A stretch of 64,000 nucleotides of DNA from an uncultured Collinsella sp. (GCA_900541025.1 UQIL01000001.1:94355-158354); one strand, 5' to 3'. Counted from the first letter of the stretch, positions 50,060 to 59,148 are shown. The notes: generated from the letters alone by a model not told the origin. Numbers and translations: made by a program.

Positions 50060-51972
50060 AGGGCAGGGACTTTCGGCTCATCGTCGAGCTGCGGAATGGT
50101 GCCTACCACGTTATCCGCCAGCCAATTCATCTCGACAATCTGCGTGCTCGGCAGCGGAGGGAAGCCTTCGATCTGTACCACGCCGTTCTGACTGTGGAGC
50201 TCGCCGCCAAAGGGGTTGATGGATCCCTCGACAATGCCGTTGCGGAGCAACTGCACGAGTTTGCGCGTCTGGTAGGGTAGGCCCGGAGCGTAACGGATGT
50301 CGATAACGCCGGAGCTCATGCCGTACCAGTAGTTGACGGCGCGCACTTGGTTGTCATCGCTGGTCTCGTCCCACGTGCCGTGCAGAAGGCTGCGAACGAT
50401 GAGCTCGTAGTAACGGCCCCAGTTCCATACCGGCATGGCGATGCCGGTAACCTTGCCATCGACCAGGCGGTGGAGTCCGTAGGCCGTAGGGTCTTCGAGC
50501 AACTTTGACATGTCAGCGCCGGTCATGACGCTCACGCCTTCGCGGCACATGGCCTCGGCGAGACCGCCGGCGGGCACATCGCCCCAGGTGAGGATAATTT
50601 GCGCGCGGGGGTCGAGCAGCGAGGCACCGATGGCAAAGGCATTGATCTCGCTGAGCGCGCCGGATGCGAAGACCGACGCGTGGTAGCCGATGCGATGGTT
50701 GTCCGCCATGCTGGCGGCAAGGGCGCCCAGGAGGAACTTGGCCTCGTACATCTTGCCAAAGTACGAACGGACGCTTTGGTGGGGAAGGCCGATAGAGCAG
50801 TTAAGGAACCGAACCTGGGGATACTCAACGGCAGCTCTGAGCGTGTATTCCATCAGGCGGTGCGAGGTCGAGAAGATGACGTTGTCTCCATGTTTGACAG
50901 CCGTTTCCACGGCGGCGTAGAACACGTCCGGATCGTGACAGTCTTCGAACGCCTCGGTGCGCACGATACCGTCAAAGTGCTCATCGAGATACTGACGTCC
51001 TTGGTCGTGCAGACTGTCCCAGCTCGACGCCGCACAGGGGAACTCATGGATAAAGGCGATACGCAGGGGGTTGGCCGCCGAATAGACAGTCTTGCCCATA
51101 AAGAAGTTGAGCACGCCGGAGGTGGACTTGGCGGGCGACTCCTCCTCATCGACGCTCGGCGCTTCGACAAGATCGACCTTGTCCTCGTCGTTTTTGCCGG
51201 CAATGACCAGCTCGCGCCAAATCTTGCACAGGCGGTTTACGACGATATCCGTCGGCGTATCCAGCAGGCGGTCCTGGTTGTACACATTGAGGTAGACGAG
51301 CATGGCGTCGGCGGGCGTAATGTCCAGGTGGTCGCCGCCTGCGCGAAGGTAGGCGCGCTTAAAGAGCAGGAAGGTGTGGCGCAGGTAGTCGACCTTTTTC
51401 TGCGGCCATTTTTCGATAAGGTTCCGACCGAGCATCTTGGCGAGCGTCTCGTAGCTTCCCTCACGCGAGAACTCGATTTCGTATAGGGGGCAGACGCGCC
51501 AAAACGCGCAGAATTCACCGTACAGGCGGCTTTCGACGGAATCCCATGTGCCGGGGTAGAGACGGGTGACCCTGGCCGAAACCGTTGGAGCGTCCAGGAA
51601 TTTGAGGACACTGACGCGTTTGTTGCCTTCCTGGACATAGAACCGATGCATGAACTCGGTGACGATGATGGGGTCGCGATAGCCCTCGGTTACCTGGATA
51701 TCGTAGAGGTTGGACCACTTGCGGGCGAACTCGGTGTTAAACGGCAGCAGGGGCATAAAGTTACACGAAAAGGCGGACTGACGGCCCTTGGTGACCGTGC
51801 CGACGACCATTTCGAGCGGAATATCCCGCAGGCCGACATTCTCTCGCTGACCTAAGGGGAGCTGAGCAACCAAGCTATCGAGGTCCGTAAGGTATGGATG
51901 CTCGCTTTGGCTAATGGCGCGTCGACGTCCTTGCTCGCCGCGCTTGCGTGCTTGACGATAGGCCTCTTCCAT
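50056..51972 (-). CDS. Cytoplasmic ParB-like/BMP (PnrA-type) two-domain protein
   Basis: The 638-residue protein has no signal peptide or lipobox. Residues about 40-120 resemble a ParB/sulfiredoxin-type domain (IPLEMVVGTVTKGRQSAF; FYVQEGNKRVSVLKFL). A helical middle region (about 150-290) follows. From about 305 to 600 it resembles the BMP/PnrA nucleoside-binding fold (RIAFIHEF; GYHASVFASGALSEINAFAIGA; ILTWGDV). BMP proteins are normally exported lipoproteins of nucleoside ABC importers; an intracellular copy fused to a ParB-like domain suggests a small-molecule sensor, but this is inference. A coupled phosphoesterase gene follows. Confidence 0.65.
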   Translation of the reverse strand: MEEAYRQARKRGEQGRRRAISQSEHPYLTDLDSLVAQLPLGQRENVGLRDIPLEMVVGTVTKGRQSAFSCNFMPLLPFNTEFARKWSNLYDIQVTEGYRDPIIVTEFMHRFYVQEGNKRVSVLKFLDAPTVSARVTRLYPGTWDSVESRLYGEFCAFWRVCPLYEIEFSREGSYETLAKMLGRNLIEKWPQKKVDYLRHTFLLFKRAYLRAGGDHLDITPADAMLVYLNVYNQDRLLDTPTDIVVNRLCKIWRELVIAGKNDEDKVDLVEAPSVDEEESPAKSTSGVLNFFMGKTVYSAANPLRIAFIHEFPCAASSWDSLHDQGRQYLDEHFDGIVRTEAFEDCHDPDVFYAAVETAVKHGDNVIFSTSHRLMEYTLRAAVEYPQVRFLNCSIGLPHQSVRSYFGKMYEAKFLLGALAASMADNHRIGYHASVFASGALSEINAFAIGASLLDPRAQIILTWGDVPAGGLAEAMCREGVSVMTGADMSKLLEDPTAYGLHRLVDGKVTGIAMPVWNWGRYYELIVRSLLHGTWDETSDDNQVRAVNYWYGMSSGVIDIRYAPGLPYQTRKLVQLLRNGIVEGSINPFGGELHSQNGVVQIEGFPPLPSTQIVEMNWLADNVVGTIPQLDDEPKVPAL

Positions 51973-52026
51973 AATGTTGCTCCCTTAGTCGTTTAAACAA
52001 CTATATGAACCATGGTACCACGAATG

Positions 52027-52066
52027 AAAACCACTACAAAGATGCCTGACCCCTTTGCGGTGGTTT
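52027..52066. repeat. REP-like palindrome at the mscS 3' end
   Basis: AAACCACTACAAAG and CTTTGCGGTGGTTT (two mismatches) around ATGCCTGACCC. It covers the mscS stop codon. Confidence 0.6.
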
Positions 52067-52832
52067 AGGCGATGATGGGGGCGATGGCGCGGATGCAGGC
52101 GTCGGCAGCGGTGAAAGTGGTGCTGTCGTCGCTGACGATAAAGATGATCTTTCCTTTGATGCCAAAGTCGCCGATTTCGCTAAAGAGCACGTAGGGCTCT
52201 TTGTCAAAGCCCGAGATGGGCGAGACGGCCGTTTTGGTTGCGCTCGTGAGCTCGTCTGCCAGCGCGTCAAGGGAAGCCCACTTAGACGTGTCCTTTACGG
52301 CAACGGGCACGGCCACGCGTCCAAAGGGCATCAAATGCACGAGCGTGTTCTTGGAGATGTTGGAGTTGGGCACAATGATGGTCTGTCCACAGGCATCCTC
52401 AATCGTTGTATGGCGCCAAGTGATGTCTTGGACCACGCCCGACACACCGCCGACCTCGATATTGTCGCCGGGCTTGATGATGCCCATAAAGGTCACTTGC
52501 ATGCCGCCGATAAGGTTTGAGAGCGTGTCCTGGAAACCCAGGGAGATGGCGATGCCGCCGACGCCAAGAGCGGCGACGAGGGCGTTTGCATTAATGCCAA
52601 AACAGTTGTCGAGGATAAAGCTGCCGCCGATCATCCAGATGACGGCGCGCGCGATGTTGATGAAGATACTCGATGCCGGTAGCGGGTTATCGTCTCGGTT
52701 AAGCAGATGGTTCAGGGTCTTGGATACGACCTTGGCGGCGACGGCGGTGCCTATCGCCAAGATGACGGCCCAGATGATGTTGTGGACCCACCGTTGCTCA
52801 AAGAAATGAAGAATCGGCTCAAACAATTCCAT
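52065..52832 (-). CDS. Small-conductance mechanosensitive channel MscS family
   Basis: MscS channels open under membrane tension and protect against hypo-osmotic shock. The 255-residue protein has three N-terminal helices (about 15-110), the pore helix rich in Gly/Ala (ALVAALGVGGIAISLGFQD), the beta-domain FMGIIKPGDNIEVGGVSGVV and a soluble C-terminal domain. The start at 52832 follows AGGAGG; a longer frame would read through the preceding spacer. Confidence 0.88.
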   Translation of the reverse strand: MELFEPILHFFEQRWVHNIIWAVILAIGTAVAAKVVSKTLNHLLNRDDNPLPASSIFINIARAVIWMIGGSFILDNCFGINANALVAALGVGGIAISLGFQDTLSNLIGGMQVTFMGIIKPGDNIEVGGVSGVVQDITWRHTTIEDACGQTIIVPNSNISKNTLVHLMPFGRVAVPVAVKDTSKWASLDALADELTSATKTAVSPISGFDKEPYVLFSEIGDFGIKGKIIFIVSDDSTTFTAADACIRAIAPIIA

Positions 52833-52876
52833 GTAGGGAAAACCTCCTAATGATCGTCCAACCATGATACCCACCA

Positions 52877-52909
52877 AGAAGCCCGTCCGATCACATCGGA
52901 CGGGCTTCT
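52877..52909. terminator. Hairpin between the nucleotidase and mscS genes
   Basis: AGAAGCCCGTCCGAT pairs exactly with ATCGGACGGGCTTCT around CAC. Only a short T stretch follows on either strand; placed as the 3' hairpin of the minus-strand nucleotidase gene. Confidence 0.6.
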
Positions 52910-52960
52910 GTGCTCGATATAAGGTTTACGCGGCGGGGCTGCAAGGCCCGGCGGTGTAGC

Positions 52961-54976
52961 TTAGCGTCGACGCTTCCAGATAATGCCGAGGATGATGACG
53001 ATGATGCCGCCGATAAGGCACGCGCCAACTACTGCCAGCGTGTGGTCTCCCGTTGCGGCGAGCTTACCGGTCGTCTTCTTGGTGATGACCTTCGTGGTCG
53101 TCGTGTCCGTCTTAGGCGAGGGCTTAGGCGTCGGGGCCGGTGTGGGCGTGGGGTCCACGGCAGCGGAGCCAAAGCTGATGGTGCCGGCGAGCCCGGCCAT
53201 CTTGCTCTCCCAGCCGTTCTGCCCGATCAGCGCCCTCAGCGCCGCCTCGCACGTGCCCCACTCGGTGTACTTGGTGGCGTGTGCAAAGGTGGGAAAGTCG
53301 GTCGTGTTGGTGATGATGTAGTTGTTGGTGGCGACGGTATAGGTCTTGGCGGGGTCGAGCGTGCTGCCGTCTTTGGTGAGTGTGGCACTCACAATGCGCT
53401 TGCCCTCGGGCTGTGTCCAATCAATCGTCACGTTGATGCCGCCAAAGGAGAGAACGCTGCCAGAGTCATCGCGCCACTTGTACTTGTCTTGCGCCTCCTG
53501 CTCGGTGTGACCGGCCGCCACATAAGCCTGCTGAAGCTCGTAGCTGTCGTTGCACTCGTCGCTGATCTGCAGTGAGTGCTCGAGCGCTGTCAGGAAGTCC
53601 GCGCCGGTCATGGTCCAGGTCTCCACGGTGTTGCCGTAGGGCGAGATAGCGATGACGTTGCCGGCAGTCACATCGCCCGCAGCGATGCCGCCGCGGATGC
53701 CACCCGCGTTCTCGATGGCAAGGTCTGCGCCCGTCAGGGCAAGATAGGAGCCGCAAATCACGTGGCCGATGGTCTGGGCCTTGGTGGTATCGCCCTCCTT
53801 GCTGGGGCGGAAATCGGTGGTGCGCACCATTTCCCAACCATGCGTGCCTGCGGCGTCCTCGCCGTAGAAATAGTTGGTGGTGGATGCGCCGAGTACCTTG
53901 TTCGATTCGTTTTCAAAGGCCTCGTCGAGCGGCTTGATCTTGTTGCGGACGGCTTCAAGGCAGCTTTGGTAGTCGGAGCCCTTGTCGGGGTCTGCCAAAA
54001 GGTCGTTGACGTTCTTGGCGGTGTAGAGCTTCTCGTCGCTGCCGTCTGCAGGGACCGTGACCGTGTCATCGTCGGTCGTCTCGGTGCCATTGGTGTCGTA
54101 CTTGTACGGAATGGAAAGCAGCCCCACCTCGGCAAAGGCGCTGCCTGCCTCGACAACGTGGATCGTCTTGCCGTCGGCTCCCGTCACCTTCTCGTTAAGG
54201 TTGATGTGCTCGTGGCCTGCGATAAGGGCATCGACGCCACGGAGCCGCGTGGCAAAGGTCTTGGCGTCGAGCGTGTGCGCGATACACACAACAACATCGC
54301 AGCCCTCCTTGCGCAGCTGCTCTGCCTCGGCATTGATGGCGTTCGCGGCACTCGAGAAGCTGGTGCCCGCGACTAGGTCTGCACGCAGCGAGGAGCCAAG
54401 CGACTCATCCATGGCTCCTACAACGCCGACCTTGATTTGGTAGGCGAACGTTGAGTGACTTTCACTGTCCTCCCAGGTGCGGTTGAGCGTCTTCATGATG
54501 CTCGAGCTCCATACGCCGCTCGTAGACTTCGCGTTCGCGCAGAGCATGGCGAAGGACGTGCCGGTGGTGCTGTAACCGGTCATGGTGCGGAGTTTGTCCG
54601 CGCCATAGCTCCAATCGTGGTTGCCCGGCGTGGTCGCGTCGTAGCCGTCGGCGTAGAAGGTGTCCATGAGCTCGGCGATGCTCTTGCCCTCGCTCATAGT
54701 GGCAAAGGACTGCCCGTGGAAGGTATCGCCCGCATCGAGCAGAAGATCGGGGGCGCTGCCTTGGGCGCTGTAGAGAACCGCCAGTCCGTCAAAGCCCACA
54801 GTGCTTGCGTTGTAGCTGTACTTGTAGCTGCCGTGGATGTCGTTGGTTTGCATGACGGTCACAGAGCCGTCAATAGCGGCGGGCAGGTTCCCCGCGAAAG
54901 CGAGGCTTGGGATGCCTGCGAGCGCGCCGGCAAACAACGAGACGGTTAACGCAAGGCGGGGGACGAGTCTTTTCAT
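52961..54976 (-). CDS. Wall-anchored 5'-nucleotidase/2',3'-cyclic phosphodiesterase
   Basis: The 671-residue protein has a signal peptide (1-28, cut near AFA-GN), a metallophosphoesterase domain (VMQTNDIHGSY; DAGDTFHGQ; TPGNHDWSYG; IAGHEHIN; residues 35-290) and a 5'-nucleotidase C-terminal domain (about 350-590) with NAGGIRGGI. Such enzymes release nucleosides from extracellular nucleotides. A Pro/Thr/Lys linker leads to a cell-wall sorting signal: LAATGD, a hydrophobic stretch and KRRR. The motif is a variant of LPXTG. The ATG at 54976 follows AAGGAG. Confidence 0.9.
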   Translation of the reverse strand: MKRLVPRLALTVSLFAGALAGIPSLAFAGNLPAAIDGSVTVMQTNDIHGSYKYSYNASTVGFDGLAVLYSAQGSAPDLLLDAGDTFHGQSFATMSEGKSIAELMDTFYADGYDATTPGNHDWSYGADKLRTMTGYSTTGTSFAMLCANAKSTSGVWSSSIMKTLNRTWEDSESHSTFAYQIKVGVVGAMDESLGSSLRADLVAGTSFSSAANAINAEAEQLRKEGCDVVVCIAHTLDAKTFATRLRGVDALIAGHEHINLNEKVTGADGKTIHVVEAGSAFAEVGLLSIPYKYDTNGTETTDDDTVTVPADGSDEKLYTAKNVNDLLADPDKGSDYQSCLEAVRNKIKPLDEAFENESNKVLGASTTNYFYGEDAAGTHGWEMVRTTDFRPSKEGDTTKAQTIGHVICGSYLALTGADLAIENAGGIRGGIAAGDVTAGNVIAISPYGNTVETWTMTGADFLTALEHSLQISDECNDSYELQQAYVAAGHTEQEAQDKYKWRDDSGSVLSFGGINVTIDWTQPEGKRIVSATLTKDGSTLDPAKTYTVATNNYIITNTTDFPTFAHATKYTEWGTCEAALRALIGQNGWESKMAGLAGTISFGSAAVDPTPTPAPTPKPSPKTDTTTTKVITKKTTGKLAATGDHTLAVVGACLIGGIIVIILGIIWKRRR

Positions 54977-54999
54977 GGCAGTCTCCTTAGTTCTTAACA

Positions 55000-55040
55000 A
55001 AAACCACCACAAAGGTGCCTGTCTCCTTTGTGGTGGTTTT
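55000..55040. repeat. REP-like palindrome, CCACCACAAAGG arms
   Basis: AAAACCACCACAAAGG pairs exactly with CCTTTGTGGTGGTTTT around TGCCTGTCT. Lies between two minus-strand genes and may also stop transcription. Confidence 0.7.
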
Positions 55041-55048
55041 CTAAGTCG

Positions 55049-55843
55049 TTAGCTCAGCAGCATGCGGTCGTTGGCGAGCTCGCCGCCCGAGACCTCCTCG
55101 AACTTCTGCAGCAGGTCGGCTACGGTGAGCGACTTCTTCTCGTCGCCGGCCACGTCGTAGATCACATGGCCCTCGTGCATCATGATCAGACGGTTGCCCA
55201 GACGGATAGCGTCATTCATGTTGTGCGTAACCATGAGCGTGGTCAGATGGTTTTCGTCGACAATCTCCTCGGTCAGGTTGAGCACCTTAGAGGCCGTCTT
55301 GGGGTCGAGGGCCGCCGTGTGCTCGTCGAGCAGCAGCAGGCGCGGCTTGGTGAGCGTGGCCATCAGCAGGGTGAGTGCCTGGCGCTGGCCGCCCGAGAGC
55401 AGGCCGACCTTGGCGTTGAGACGCGTGTCCAGACCGAGGTCCAGGCGCTTGAGCAGTTCAACGTACTCGTCCTTCTCGGCCTTGGTGACGCCCCACGAAA
55501 GGCCGCGACGCTGGCCGCGACGCTTGGCGAGGGCCAGGTTCTCGGCGATCTGCATGTCGGCAGCGGTACCGCGCATGGGGTCCTGAAACACGCGGCCCAG
55601 GTACTTGGCGCGCTGCGACTCGCTCAGGCGCGAGATGTCGGTGCCGTCGAGCTCAATAACGCCCGAATCGAGCGGGTACACGCCGGCGATCATGTTGAGC
55701 AGCGTGGACTTGCCGGCGCCGTTGCCGCCGATCACGGTTACAAAGTCGCCGTCATTCAGGGTGAGGTCGACGCCGGTGAGCGCGCGCTTCTCGGTGACGG
55801 TGCCCTTGTTAAAGGTCTTCTTGACGTGCGAGAGCTTAAGCAT
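55049..55843 (-). CDS. ABC importer ATPase (TrpXYZ-type)
   Basis: The 264-residue ATPase has Walker A GGNGAGKST near residue 40, Q-loop VFQDPMRG, signature LSGGQRQALTL and Walker B LLLLDEHTAALDP. The Walker B position has His after Glu, as in this subfamily that serves COG2984/COG4120 transporters. It overlaps the permease gene by 8 bp. The ATG at 55843 fits a GATGAGG ribosome site better than the one 9 bp upstream. Confidence 0.9.
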   Translation of the reverse strand: MLKLSHVKKTFNKGTVTEKRALTGVDLTLNDGDFVTVIGGNGAGKSTLLNMIAGVYPLDSGVIELDGTDISRLSESQRAKYLGRVFQDPMRGTAADMQIAENLALAKRRGQRRGLSWGVTKAEKDEYVELLKRLDLGLDTRLNAKVGLLSGGQRQALTLLMATLTKPRLLLLDEHTAALDPKTASKVLNLTEEIVDENHLTTLMVTHNMNDAIRLGNRLIMMHEGHVIYDVAGDEKKSLTVADLLQKFEEVSGGELANDRMLLS

Positions 55844-56759
55844 CTGCCTCATCCCCCTTCGTGTAGGAGCTGCGGAGCTTATAGCGCTCCCAAACCACGG
55901 GTACGCACAGGGCCACGGCGACGATCACGGCGGAGAGCAACTTCATGTCGTTGGCGTCCATGCCCAATTGCAGCACGATGGCGCGGATAAGGAAGTAGAC
56001 CACGGAGCCAAAGACGGCGGAGGCAAGACGGACGCTAAACTGCGTGAGGCCACCGGGCAGCAGGCGACCGAGCACCTCGCCGATGACGATGGCTGCAAGA
56101 CCGATAACGATGGCGCCGGTGCCCATACCAATGTCGGCGTACTTCTGGCTCTGGCAGATGAGTGCACCCGAAAGGCCAATGAGGGCGTTGGAGAGCACGA
56201 GGGCGATCATTTTGGTGGTGTTGGTGTTAACGCCCAGGGCGCGGATCATGTACTCGTTGTTGCCGGTGGCACGCAGCGCCGAGCCGATCTCGGTGCCAAA
56301 GAACCAGTACAGGATGGCGACGATGGCCACGGCCAGCACAATGCCTAGGATAATGGCAACAGTGGACTGCGGCAGGCCCGTCATGTTGCTGACGGATGAG
56401 AAGATAGTGCCCTTGGCAAGGATGGGCGTGTTGGACTTGCCCATGATGCGCAGGTTGATGGACCACAGACTGATCTGCGTAAGGATTCCGGCGAGGATTG
56501 CGGGAATCTCAAAGACGGTGGTCAAGATGCCCGTGACGGCGCCCGCGATGGCGCCGGCGCACATGCCGGCCAGCACGGCGAGCAAGGGGTCGACGTTATT
56601 GTTGACGATGAGTACGGCGCAGACACAGCCGCCGAGGGCAAAGCTGCCGTCGCAGGTCATATCGGGGATGTCGAGCAGGCGGAACGTGATAAACACGCCA
56701 AGCACCATAATGCCCCAGAGGACGCCCTGCGAAACGGCGCCCTGCAATGCAATGAGCAT
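55836..56759 (-). CDS. ABC importer permease (TrpXYZ-type)
   Basis: The 307-residue protein has about eight to nine membrane helices and the BPD-transporter-2 style found with COG2984 binding proteins (LLDIPDMTCDGSFALGG near residue 28; a Gly-rich AGMCAGAIAGAVTG segment). With the ATPase downstream and the binding protein upstream it forms a complete importer. Relatives take up aromatic amino acids (TrpXYZ, TyrXYZ); the substrate here is not certain. Confidence 0.88.
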   Translation of the reverse strand: MLIALQGAVSQGVLWGIMVLGVFITFRLLDIPDMTCDGSFALGGCVCAVLIVNNNVDPLLAVLAGMCAGAIAGAVTGILTTVFEIPAILAGILTQISLWSINLRIMGKSNTPILAKGTIFSSVSNMTGLPQSTVAIILGIVLAVAIVAILYWFFGTEIGSALRATGNNEYMIRALGVNTNTTKMIALVLSNALIGLSGALICQSQKYADIGMGTGAIVIGLAAIVIGEVLGRLLPGGLTQFSVRLASAVFGSVVYFLIRAIVLQLGMDANDMKLLSAVIVAVALCVPVVWERYKLRSSYTKGDEADA

Positions 56760-56963
56760 GCTTCATACCTCCTAGGATAGGGTGGACACGTGATTTTCCA
56801 TAATAGCGGTACCAATGCATAAAAGAGCTGCGGACGGATGTTTTGTCTCATCCGAAACAAGCAGGGCGAACGCCGGTCTTTAGCGTTCGCCCCAAGGACT
56901 CAGATATTGAATAACGCGGCTGTGGCGCGCGTGCGGGCCCTAGACGCGTTACCGCGCATGGCG

Positions 56964-57944
56964 CTACTCGTCCAGAGCGGAAAGGTCGATACCCAGGGCC
57001 TCGGCCATCTCGTCGTTCTTGACGACGACCAGGTCTTTGCTCGAGAGGTGCTTGATCGGCATATCCTCGGGCTTGGCCTCGCCCTTCAGGATCTTAACGG
57101 CCATCTCGCCCGCGGCGTAGCCCAGGTCCTTATAGTTGATGGAGAGGGTGAACAGGCCGCCGGCCATGCACATACCCTCCTCGCCGGTCACGAAGGGGAG
57201 CTTATTCTCCTTGCAGATCTGGCCGACCTGCGAAGCGCCCGCGGCGATGGTGTTGTCAGTGGGGGAGTACAGCGCGTCGACCTTGCCCACGGCAGACTCG
57301 ACGACGGACTGAATCTCGTTGGAGCTCGAGACGGTGAAGTCAGTGTACTTGAGGCCCAGCTTGTCGAGCTCCTTCTTGGCGGCCTTGATCTGGACGTCGG
57401 AGTTGGACTCGGCGGTGCAGTAGAGCAGGCCGACCTTTTTAACGTCGGGCAGGACCTTCTGCATCATCTCGAGCTGCTCGGCGACCGGGGTGAGGTCGGA
57501 AGCACCCGTGACGTTGGTGCCGGGCTTGTCGTTGTCTTGGACCAGGCCGGAGGCGGCGTAGTCGGTGATGGCACAGCCCACGATGGGGATATCGGCCGTG
57601 GCGCCGGCGGCAGCCTGCGCGGCGGGCGTGGCGATGGCATAAATCAGGTTGACGTTGTCGCCCACAAACTTGTCGGCAATGGACTTACACGTGGACTGGT
57701 CGTTCTGGGCGTTCTTCTGGTCGATCTTGACCTTAAGGCCGCTCTCCTTGATGGCCTTGACAAAGCCGTCGTTGGCGGCGTCGAGTGCGGAGTGCTCGGT
57801 GAGCTGCAGAACGCCGATGGTGTAGTCGGAACCGGCGGCAGCAGAGCCGGAACCAGAGTTGCCGCCGCATCCGGCGAGCGGGGCGAGCGCGAGCAGGCCG
57901 GCGGAGACCAGAAGGCTCCTGCGGCTGATGGTGATGTCCTTCAT
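56964..57944 (-). CDS. ABC importer substrate-binding lipoprotein
   Basis: The 326-residue protein has a lipoprotein signal: SRRSLLVSAGLLAL then lipobox LAGC (Cys near 25), followed by a Gly/Ser linker. The twin Arg in SRRSLL hints at Tat export, and tatA is present at 10.7 kb. The mature part is a periplasmic-binding fold of the COG2984 group (YTIGVLQLTEHSALDAAN; AIATPAAQAA; GLLYCTAESNSDVQ). The start at 57944 follows GGGGGT. It is upstream of the permease gene on the same strand, with a 200-bp gap. Confidence 0.9.
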   Translation of the reverse strand: MKDITISRRSLLVSAGLLALAPLAGCGGNSGSGSAAAGSDYTIGVLQLTEHSALDAANDGFVKAIKESGLKVKIDQKNAQNDQSTCKSIADKFVGDNVNLIYAIATPAAQAAAGATADIPIVGCAITDYAASGLVQDNDKPGTNVTGASDLTPVAEQLEMMQKVLPDVKKVGLLYCTAESNSDVQIKAAKKELDKLGLKYTDFTVSSSNEIQSVVESAVGKVDALYSPTDNTIAAGASQVGQICKENKLPFVTGEEGMCMAGGLFTLSINYKDLGYAAGEMAVKILKGEAKPEDMPIKHLSSKDLVVVKNDEMAEALGIDLSALDE

Positions 57945-58104
57945 ATCATTACCCCCAGTATAAAAATGGCTGGAAACACTGCACTGGGACAAAGTGCAAG
58001 TGGAACTATAGTAGCGCTGATGTCCATTTTTACAACAGCCTGGCGGGTTTTTTAATACAGAATCGGATGGGCGGTACGGGTAGTCGAATGGGCGGCGGAG
58101 GGCC
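57945..58104 (-). promoter_or_regulatory. Promoter region of the ABC importer operon
   Basis: On the minus strand TTGTAA is followed after 19 bp by TATAGT, about 65 bp before the binding-protein ATG. No T-box or amino-acid riboswitch is visible in the short leader. Confidence 0.4.
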
Positions 58105-58890
58105 TTATGCGGCGGAGGAGGCGTCGTCCTCGTCTAGGGCGGCGAAGAGCTTCTTGCCGTCGAGGAGACGTGTGGTGACGTTTCTCATTCGGCCAATCTC
58201 TACAGTACGCAACGTGTCATCGGCGCCTCGGGCGTCGTAGACCGTTCCCAGCAAATACGAGATGCCATCGCGCTGCCTGATGGCAAAGGGACGGAGTGTC
58301 ATCCGTGCTGCTTCGGTTTCGCCACGTGTCGTGACGCTCGAAATATCAAAACTCACCGTGGTTCCGTGGTCGATGGCCTGCTCGACGAGCTCGCACGTGT
58401 CGATGCGCTTGATGGGCGTGCGCGTTGCCTTGGTAGCCTTGCTGCCTGCGCTTGGAGCGGGTTCGGGTGTATCGAGGTAGCCGCGAACGTCGGCGCTCGC
58501 CATGGCGACCAGGTGCTGCGCCATGCTTTTTCGAATGGCGATGGGCGTGGAACGGTTGCGCATGACCATGCCGTGGAGCCGGATGATCTCTTCGTCGGTG
58601 AGCGGGCGGGTAAGAAGTTTGTAGCCCACGCCGCGTTTGTACTCAATTTCGTATCCGGCATGGCGAAGCGCGGAGATGGCGGTGTAGATGCTGCGCCGCG
58701 CCGCCGAGATGGGCATGCGGGCGGGGTCGTCGGGATGGGCGAGACGCCGGATCAACTCATCGGAAAGCATGGCCTTGTCCTCGCCGGTGTTTTCGCTTAA
58801 TAGTTGCAGGATGCGAACGGCGCGATAGGCTGCCATCGAGGCGGCGCCCCTCGTCGTGGTGTCGTAGGTTTCAACAGCGGCTTCGGTCAT
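58105..58890 (-). CDS. WYL-domain HTH transcriptional regulator
   Basis: The 261-residue protein has an N-terminal winged-helix segment (about 20-95; AYRAVRILQLLSEN, ISAARRSIYTAISALRHAGYEIEYKRGVGYKLL) and a C-terminal WYL-type ligand domain (MTLRPFAIRQRDGISYLLGTVYD; LRTVEIGRMRNV). WYL domains sense nucleic acids or other ligands. The ATG at 58890 suits AAAGGA better than a GTG 9 bp upstream. It is monocistronic and divergent from nothing; its target is unknown. Confidence 0.83.
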   Translation of the reverse strand: MTEAAVETYDTTTRGAASMAAYRAVRILQLLSENTGEDKAMLSDELIRRLAHPDDPARMPISAARRSIYTAISALRHAGYEIEYKRGVGYKLLTRPLTDEEIIRLHGMVMRNRSTPIAIRKSMAQHLVAMASADVRGYLDTPEPAPSAGSKATKATRTPIKRIDTCELVEQAIDHGTTVSFDISSVTTRGETEAARMTLRPFAIRQRDGISYLLGTVYDARGADDTLRTVEIGRMRNVTTRLLDGKKLFAALDEDDASSAA

Positions 58891-59007
58891 GGTGCTCACG
58901 TCCTTTCCGTTTTGGGTGGCGACGGTATGGAGCCTAGGACGTGAGGCTTTCCCAGGGGCGCAGGGCGCCCTGGGCGGTCGGTAGTCGTCGGCAAACGGCG
59001 GGTCGAG

Positions 59008-59070
59008 TTTTCAACAGCCCTGCTCAACTGACCAAAAACTTGCCAAAAGCTTGACGGATGCTGTTGAAAA
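59008..59070. repeat. Inverted repeat with TTTTCAACAGC ends
   Basis: TTTTCAACAGC (59008-59018) and GCTGTTGAAAA (59060-59070) bracket 63 bp in the spacer between asnS and the WYL gene. Directly next to it is the asnS terminator. Confidence 0.5.
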
Positions 59071-59102
59071 AAGCGTCTCTCGACCGATGTCGAGAGACGC
59101 TT
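59065..59102 (-). terminator. Terminator of asnS
   Basis: On the minus strand AAGCGTCTCTCGAC pairs exactly with GTCGAGAGACGCTT and is followed by a run of T. Confidence 0.85.
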
Positions 59103-59148
59103 ATGCGATGAGCGTTGGCGTGTGGCGACGCGAGCTAGCGTCCGACGA

